10,229 nt of DNA from Chloroflexota bacterium (lineage in GTDB: Bacteria > Chloroflexota > Anaerolineae > UBA1429), in NCBI GenBank assembly GCA_012513595.1, contig JAAZBY010000620.1:1-10229 (forward strand), read 5' to 3'. The position numbers were made by a program, and so were the translations under genes. Position 1 is the first letter of the stretch. Every line of letters begins with the position of its first letter. A model generated the notes under the pieces. The model was not told where the DNA came from, did not search any database, and saw only the letters and a program-made list of their open reading frames with translations. Below, in pieces: positions 1 to 4,148 of this stretch.

Positions 1-62
1 CGCGCCGTCTTCGCGGTCTGCCGCGCCGTCTTCGCGGTCTGCCGCGCGGCTTCTCGGTCCGC
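1..62. repeat. 21-bp tandem repeat at left edge
   Basis: Two identical 21-bp units (1-21 and 22-42, beginning CGCGCCGTCTTCGCGG) are followed by a degenerate 20-bp third unit (43-62). The array runs off the left edge, so its full length and any coding role are unknown. Read on the minus strand it would encode a short ARQTAKT-type peptide repeat. Nothing else supports translation. Confidence 0.75.
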
Positions 63-158
63 CGCGCAAGAGCGGCGCTGGGGCGCCGCACTCCATATCG
101 GCCCCCGCGCGCGCCCCGTTTTCATGCCTGCCGGTGTGCGGCCCGGCGTACGTGGCGA
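59..158 (+). repeat. Left arm of long inverted repeat (hairpin module plus 68-bp unit)
   Basis: Positions 59-95 are an exact 37-bp reverse complement of 10136-10172, and similarity continues imperfectly to about 158. The arm contains a perfect hairpin (GCGGCGC at 72-78, loop TGGG, GCGCCGC at 83-89), then the shared core CTCCATATCGGCCC from 91, then a 68-bp unit matching the 67-bp tandem unit at 9940-10140 read in reverse. A further small inverted repeat follows (CTCCCAG 159-165, CTGGGAG 178-184). No coding function is apparent. Confidence 0.8.
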
Positions 159-185
159 CTCCCAGATATGGGCCGCCCTGGGAGA

Positions 186-602
186 CTAGGCCGCTTCCGA
201 AGCCCGTATCCGCGATCGTGGCGCCAGCGAAGCGTGGCCCGGCAGAGCGGCCCACAGGTGGCGCGGCGGGGCGGGCCGCCACCCTGCGGCGGGCCTGCCC
301 GGGGGATTCCTCGGCCAAAGACGGTCGGTCACACGAGAAGCCACGCTGAGCGCGCGGTTGCAGCGGCACTTGGCACTACAGCGATGGAGGTGACAGAGTT
401 GAAGAAGCACTTGTGGGATGGGGAACACCATCATCGACTAGCGCTATAGCCCTTGCCAAACCCCCCAATCCGTGCTATACGTAGAACATGTGGCTGCTAT
501 CGGCTGGGTTTGGGAGGCCTCGGGGCTTTCTGGCCCAGGCCGGTCGCGTGGCGGCTTGGCCCGGCGCCTGCGAGCGCTCCCGGACGCTGTTGCAGGAAAT
601 GC
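186..602. other. Stretch without a supported gene
   Basis: The open frames here are short, overlap on both strands, and lack Shine-Dalgarno sites or recognisable motifs. A weak promoter-like pair is present on the + strand (TTGCCA 453-458, 17-base spacer, TATACG 476-481), but no convincing gene follows it. I see nothing else in this stretch that I can support. Confidence 0.6.
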
Positions 603-637
603 TTGACAACTCCGCACAATGTGCTATCATGCGCATG
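603..637 (+). promoter_or_regulatory. Sigma-70-like promoter with a palindrome over the start site
   Basis: TTGACA (603-608, full consensus) and TATCAT (625-630, one mismatch to TATAAT) are separated by 16 bases. The perfect 10-bp palindrome CATGCGCATG (628-637) overlaps the end of the -10 box and the expected start site, where a repressor would typically bind. Transcription would run rightwards into the foldable segment at about 637-739 and converge on the 3' end of the minus-strand NYN gene. Confidence 0.5.
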
Positions 638-739
638 ACAGACCCCGCCAGGCTGAGGTCGCAGGCAACTGCGACATGCCGAAATCGGCGGGGCATTTTG
701 TTACCCCGAGGGTTCTCCCCGCAGCGGAGCGGCCTTTTT
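637..739 (+). ncRNA. Candidate structured small RNA
   Basis: No protein frame here has a ribosome binding site, but the segment folds well. A 7-bp stem (GTCGCAG 658-664, GNRA tetraloop GCAA, CTGCGAC 669-675) lies inside a 7-bp closing helix (CCCCGCC 643-649 with GGCGGGG 687-693). The same G-rich strand can instead pair locally (GCCG 678-681 with CGGC 686-689) or downstream (CGGGG 689-693 with CCCCG 704-708), so the pairings are mutually exclusive. The segment ends in a weak hairpin (CCGC 719-722, GCGG 729-732) followed by TTTTT at 735-739, a possible terminator. It matches no riboswitch or RNA class that I recognise. An untranslated leader or chance folding in GC-rich DNA are the alternatives. 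Confidence 0.3.
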
Positions 740-744
740 CCCCC

Positions 745-1373
745 TCACCAGCCTGCAGGCTTGTAGAACATGCCCACCAGGTCGCAAAGTGTATCGGGAA
801 ACTGACACGCGGCCAGCGCGGACTCGCGTACCTTACGGTAGAACGTTGCCGTGTTGCGCAGTTGCCAGCTCGCCTTGCCGTCGAGCACCGGATTAAGAAC
901 GCCCACAGGCAGTCCCAGGCGCTCCCTGACCATCCTGATCGGCGTCGCCAGGTCCGAGTCGTTGGAGATGACGATCGCCACCTCATAGTCTGCATCGAAT
1001 CCGTCCACGAGTAGGTAACTGGCCAGGTTCACGTCGGAACCTTTCTCATCCGTCCTGATGACCTGCACGGTCTCAGGCCCGTGCGGGGCGCGAGGGGTAG
1101 GCTCTTCACGTGAGACAGGAACTGTCCCTGGTGCAGGCTGACGCCGGGCAGGGTGGACAGAGCGCGCCAGTACGTCCGCTGGCGCTGCGGTTTCTGCGGA
1201 TCCGAGTGGGTTGCATGCACTGGCGCGGTAAAGTAGCGGATGCGGTGGATCTCGTTGCGCGGGGGCGGAAAGACACGACGACTGAAAGCCAGGAGGTCCA
1301 GCCATCTGTAGGGGCTGCGTCGGAGACAACCGTAATAGAGGTTAAAGCCGTCGACGTAGACGTTCGTCCTCAC
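745..1373 (-). pseudogene. NYN (PIN-like) domain nuclease, frameshifted
   Basis: The two halves of a NYN-domain protein are in different frames. The N-terminal half (from 1373) starts RTNVYVDGFNLYYG, the family's first strand with its conserved Asp. The C-terminal half carries TDEKGSDVNLASYLL and VISNDSDLATPIR, the remaining acidic and DSDL signatures of the metal-dependent PIN-like fold. Joining ...LAPRT to GPETVQV... at about 1075-1090 would restore a protein of roughly 208 residues, a normal size for the family, so one missing base in the GC run there explains the break. The start is GTG at 1373, with GGGAG upstream; the stop is at 745-747. NYN proteins are predicted RNases acting on structured or transfer RNA, but the specific target here is unknown. 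A sequencing error rather than a true mutation is possible, because both halves are well conserved. Confidence 0.85.
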
Positions 1374-1401
1374 GGCGCATCTCCCAGGGGCGGAAATAGC
1401 A

Positions 1402-1446
1402 GAGCCCGCCGAAGCGGGCTCGCGCCCTGCTCCCGAAGGAACAGGG
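1402..1446 (-). promoter_or_regulatory. Tandem UUCG hairpins in the NYN leader
   Basis: On the minus strand two stem-loops in a row each close with a C(UUCG)G tetraloop. The first in transcription order pairs 1438-1446 with 1425-1433 and has one mismatch. The second is a perfect 8-bp stem (1414-1421 with 1402-1409). They lie between the promoter at 1459-1487 and the GTG start at 1373, so they belong to a leader of about 79 nt. No U-run follows directly, which argues against a simple intrinsic terminator. A transcript-stabilising or attenuating role is inference. Confidence 0.6.
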
Positions 1447-1458
1447 GAGATCGATCAC

Positions 1459-1487
1459 ACTATAGCATACACGGCCCAGCATGTCAA
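1459..1487 (-). promoter_or_regulatory. Near-consensus sigma-70 promoter for the NYN gene
   Basis: On the minus strand TTGACA (1487-1482, full consensus) and TATAGT (1464-1459, one mismatch) are separated by exactly 17 bases. The expected start site is near 1452, giving a 79-nt leader before the GTG at 1373. The promoter lies just past the point where the neighbouring GxxExxY coding similarity stops, so the NYN gene appears to have its own transcription unit. Confidence 0.65.
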
Positions 1488-1552
1488 CACGTGCAGGGCG
1501 GAAACGGAGGCAGATCGTGCCATCTGGTCGGCACCGTCGCCGGGCAGCCGCC

Positions 1553-1778
1553 CGCATGCCCACACGACGGGCAGGGGCACCTCGCGCCGATAGGGGATGC
1601 GGAGAAAGGAGAGCTCTTCCGCCAGGCAGGCGGCGTAGGCGGATTCCAGCAGCCCCGGGCCCAGGGCGCGGTGGACCTCCATGGCGGCGCCGATGATGCG
1701 CCCCGTCAGCGCCTCCTCCACCAGTGGCACGCCAGCCCTCCTGCCCGCCCTTCCCCTCCTGGCGCCCAAGTCGTCCAT
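1553..1778 (-). pseudogene. GxxExxY protein, 3'-truncated
   Basis: The start at 1778 follows a GGGGGGAG purine run. Residues from about 25 read LTGRIIGAAMEVHRALGPG followed by LLESAY, containing the diagnostic G-x-x-E-x-x-Y (GLLESAY), and then IPYRREVPLPV. Full-length family members (about 120-130 aa) continue through a YxG...YRLDLLVE...VIVELKAV core resembling a PD-(D/E)XK nuclease fold. That part is missing. After about position 1553 the frame stays open to a stop at 1455 but has no family similarity and runs through the NYN promoter. It is therefore probably a remnant. The function of the family is not firmly established. Repeats of the type in the leader at 1851-1887 commonly accompany these genes. 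Confidence 0.75.
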
Positions 1779-1850
1779 CTCCCCCCTCTTCTCTTCCCCA
1801 TGCCTCCCTGGTAGCGCCTGCTCTCTATCTTACTCTTCCCTATCTACCTC

Positions 1851-1887
1851 TTCTCTTCTCCGTGCCCTCCGAGCCTCCGTGGTGGAA
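1851..1887 (-). repeat. Dispersed CCACGGAGG/CACGGAGAAGAGAAGAG repeat
   Basis: On the minus strand this reads CCACCACGGAGGCTCGGAGG followed by GCACGGAGAAGAGAAGAGG, and it sits between the membrane-protein stop (1904) and the GxxExxY start. The same motif occurs in both arms of the inverted repeat at 2467-2659. It is a dispersed intergenic repeat. In translation it yields the TTEARRARRREE-type peptide seen in spurious gene calls. Purine-rich GAAGAG runs continue towards 1778. Confidence 0.65.
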
Positions 1888-1903
1888 CGTCCTCTCTTCT
1901 CTC

Positions 1904-2386
1904 TTACAGCCGGTCCAGCGCGGCGCCCAGCCACTGGCCAAGGATGCCGGGATCGATGATGTACAGCGCCGCCGCCGCGCCAACCAGGATGATCCCCGCC
2001 AGCGCCCTGGTGTAGCGCCCGCGCGTCTGGCTGATGAGGATCAGGCAGACGACGGCCATCACCACCGGCCCCACCACGGTGACGGGCCCCAGCGGCACGT
2101 CGTAGCCGGCCACCGTCTGCGAGTCGCGCCCTAGGAAGGTGGCCAGGTCGGCGTCGACGCCGAACCACAGGAGCGCCCCCTCGAGGAGCAACACCCCCAG
2201 TAGCACCCAGGAGGCCCAGCGGGTGCTCTCCCCCTCGGTGCGGTAGACCTCGTAAACGGTGGCCGGGAGCAACCCCCCCAGCGCCCAGAGGGGCTGGCGC
2301 GTGAGGAGGCCGGCGCCGGCCCCCAACGCGGCGGCAATGCCGGTGATGATCGTGATGGTCGGGGCGTGCTTGGTCGGTCGTGCCAT
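1904..2386 (-). CDS. Small multi-pass membrane protein, unknown function
   Basis: This 160-aa protein starts at ATG 2386 with an AGGAGG site four bases upstream. Hydrophobic segments fall at about residues 10-28, 32-46 (short), 57-75, 101-119 and 128-145, giving four or five transmembrane helices with a basic N-terminus (MARPTKH) that probably faces the cytoplasm. A hydrophilic loop (about 77-98) separates the third and fourth helices. I recognise no family motif or catalytic residue. It has its own promoter at 2429-2457 and reads divergently from the capsid cassette. The GxxExxY remnant follows 125 bp downstream on the same strand. A phage or moron origin cannot be excluded, but nothing in the sequence shows one. 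Confidence 0.75.
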   Translation of the reverse strand: MARPTKHAPTITIITGIAAALGAGAGLLTRQPLWALGGLLPATVYEVYRTEGESTRWASWVLLGVLLLEGALLWFGVDADLATFLGRDSQTVAGYDVPLGPVTVVGPVVMAVVCLILISQTRGRYTRALAGIILVGAAAALYIIDPGILGQWLGAALDRL

Positions 2387-2428
2387 GGTGCCTCCTGGGC
2401 GTGCTCGGGGGCGGTGCGTCGCGGCGGG

Positions 2429-2457
2429 AATCTAGTGCGCCGGGGCGGCGGTGTCAA
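2429..2457 (-). promoter_or_regulatory. Promoter of the membrane-protein gene
   Basis: On the minus strand TTGACA (2457-2452) and TAGATT (2434-2429, four of six consensus bases) have a 17-base spacer. The expected start site is near 2421, about 35 nt before the ATG at 2386. The spacer is almost entirely G and C. Confidence 0.5.
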
Positions 2458-2466
2458 GGGGGGTGG

Positions 2467-2659
2467 AGGATCTACCACGGAGCACGGAGAAGAGAAGAGA
2501 GGAGAAGAAGGACAGGATTAACAGGATTTACAGGATTGGGGAGGGGAACGGCCCGGCGCCAGGGTGTGCTGTGGCCGGTGATCCTGTCAATCCTGTAAAT
2601 CCTGTCTGCTCCGGTCTTCTCTTCTCTTCTCCGTGCCCTCGGTGCCTCGGTGGTGAATC
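2467..2659. repeat. Composite inverted repeat of two dispersed motifs
   Basis: The left arm (2467-2538) reads, outside to inside, GGATCTACCACGGAG, CACGGAGAAGAGAAGAG, and three 9-bp CAGGATT units. The right arm (2577-2659) is the same order in reverse complement: GGATTCACCACCGAGG, CACGGAGAAGAGAAGAG, and three CAGGATT units. About 38 bp of GC-rich sequence separate the arms. The element fills most of the divergent intergenic region and could extrude as a cruciform. It resembles a miniature inverted element or a convergent pair of dispersed repeats. No target-site duplication is evident. Confidence 0.8.
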
Positions 2660-2741
2660 CTCTTCCCCCGCCAGCCGTAAGAACCCCCTCCCTCGCCCTG
2701 TATCCCCTACAGGAACCCCGCACTACGAAAGGAGCCCCGCT

Positions 2742-2963
2742 ATGCAACTGCACACCGAACGCCTCATCGCCGGCCGCATCGAGGCCACCCAGGGCGCCGC
2801 CGTCGACCTGCGCCCCGCCGCCACCTTCTTCCTCCCGCAGATGCCCGCTGCCTCCCTGCCCGACCCGACCACCGTCCCCGGCATGCTCGTCTGGGATACC
2901 ACCAACGCCACCCTGCGCCTGGCCGCCTCCGGCACCTGGGAGACGGTCGCCCTGGTCTCCTAA
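2742..2963 (+). CDS. 73-aa probable virion accessory protein
   Basis: The ATG at 2742 is preceded by AAAGGAG with a 7-base spacer. The C-terminal half (GMLVWDTTNATLRLAASGTW) resembles the short beta-rich ending found in many phage fibre, decoration or tail-associated proteins (a G-x-L-V-Y-D-T-T-...-L-R-...-W pattern). Asp/Pro-rich residues precede it. It is the first gene of the colinear + strand cassette and ends 21 bp before the portal start. It has no signal peptide and no membrane segment. I cannot assign it to a named family. A small decoration or fibre-tip subunit is the best guess. Confidence 0.6.
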   Translation: MQLHTERLIAGRIEATQGAAVDLRPAATFFLPQMPAASLPDPTTVPGMLVWDTTNATLRLAASGTWETVALVS

Positions 2964-2984
2964 GCCCGCCGAGAGGAGGTTCCC

Positions 2985-4148
2985 ATGGCCTGGACGCGTT
3001 GGCTCAGCACACGGTTGGCCCGCCGCGGCGCCGCCCCAGGGCGCCGCGCCCTGGCCGACCCTCCCCGCGAGGCCGGCCCCCTGCCCGACGAGGCCGCCTG
3101 GCGCCCCCTCGTCGTCCCCGGCAAGACGCCCCCCTGGCACGAGACGCGCGCCACCCTCGAGCGCGTCGAGGCCGCCTGCCGCAGCAACCCGCTGGCCGCC
3201 CGGCTGGTGGGCATGACCACCGACTTTGTGGTCGGCTCCGGCGCCCGCCTCATGGGGCACCCCTTCGCCGCCCGCTTCTGGCACGACCCGCTCAACGCCC
3301 TCGACGGCCGCATCCACCGCTGGTGCGACGAGCTCTCCCGCGCCGGTGAGCTCTTCCTGGTCCTCTCCCGCAACCCCGTCACCGGCATGTCCTACGTCCG
3401 GGAGGTGCCCGCCTCTCGCATCGACCAGGTGGAGACCGACCCCGACGACCTCGAACGCGAGGTCCGCTACCACCAGCTCACCGATGACCCCGAGGGCCTC
3501 TGGTGGATGGCCCCCGCCGCCGAGGGGCGCGAAGCCCCCGACGACGAGCCCGACCAGGTCATGCTGCACTACTCGATCAACCGGCAGGTGGGCGAGGTGC
3601 GCGGGCGCAGCGACCTGGCCCAGGTGGTGGCCTGGCTGGACCGCTACGACCTCTGGCTGGAGGACCGCGTGCGCATCAGCCGCTACAAGGGCGCCTACCT
3701 GTGGCACGTGCAGGTGCGCGGGGCGCTCCCCGGGCACCTCGAGGCGCGCCGGGCGCTCTACGCGCGCATCCCCCAGTCGGGCTCGATCATCGTTACCGAT
3801 GGGAACGAGGAGTGGCGGGCCATTCAGCCGCAGATCGGCGCCGACGACGTCGAGGCCGACGGCAAGGCCATTCGCCTGATGATCGCCGCGGGGGTGGGGG
3901 TGCCGCTGCACTTTTTGGCCGAGGGCGAGTCGGCCAACCGGGCCACCGCGCGAGAGATGGGCACCGCCACCTTTCGGCACTTTCGGCACCGGCAGTACGT
4001 GTTCGCCGGCGTCCTCGAGGACGTCGTGCGCTGGGCCGCGCGCCGCGCCGGCCTGGGGGAGGTCGACGTCCGCGTGACGCTAGAGCCGGTGCCCGGCCCG
4101 GCGGACGACGCCGCACCCGGCGCCGACGCCGGAGGGGAGGCCCCATGA
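2985..4148 (+). CDS. Phage-type portal protein
   Basis: This 387-aa protein starts at 2985 behind GAGAGGAGG. Portal proteins form the dodecameric ring at one capsid vertex through which DNA is packaged. Supporting features, in order, are a clip/wing-type N-terminal half with ARLVGMTTDFVVGSG (about 73-87), the conserved VRGRSDLAQVVAWLDRYDLW segment (about 206-225), SRYKGAYLWHVQV (about 232-244), IIVTDGNEEWRAIQPQ (about 268-283), and the stem/crown-side PLHFLAEGESANRATAREM (about 307-325), where many portals have a similar SSN/ATA motif. The length is on the short side for the family. The C-terminus is acidic and Gly/Ala/Pro-rich. Its stop overlaps the next start as ATGA, so the two are translationally coupled. 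Exact portal subfamily is not determined. Confidence 0.85.
   Translation: MAWTRWLSTRLARRGAAPGRRALADPPREAGPLPDEAAWRPLVVPGKTPPWHETRATLERVEAACRSNPLAARLVGMTTDFVVGSGARLMGHPFAARFWHDPLNALDGRIHRWCDELSRAGELFLVLSRNPVTGMSYVREVPASRIDQVETDPDDLEREVRYHQLTDDPEGLWWMAPAAEGREAPDDEPDQVMLHYSINRQVGEVRGRSDLAQVVAWLDRYDLWLEDRVRISRYKGAYLWHVQVRGALPGHLEARRALYARIPQSGSIIVTDGNEEWRAIQPQIGADDVEADGKAIRLMIAAGVGVPLHFLAEGESANRATAREMGTATFRHFRHRQYVFAGVLEDVVRWAARRAGLGEVDVRVTLEPVPGPADDAAPGADAGGEAP

Noticed and set aside
711..739. Strong rho-independent terminator for the candidate RNA
   Set aside because: A T-run is present, but the best stem is only four base pairs, so I list it as weak evidence within the RNA entry rather than as its own feature.
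2660..2741. Promoter for the capsid cassette
   Set aside because: I could find no -35/-10 pair with acceptable spacing upstream of 2742. The cassette may use another sigma factor, an activator, or an upstream promoter.
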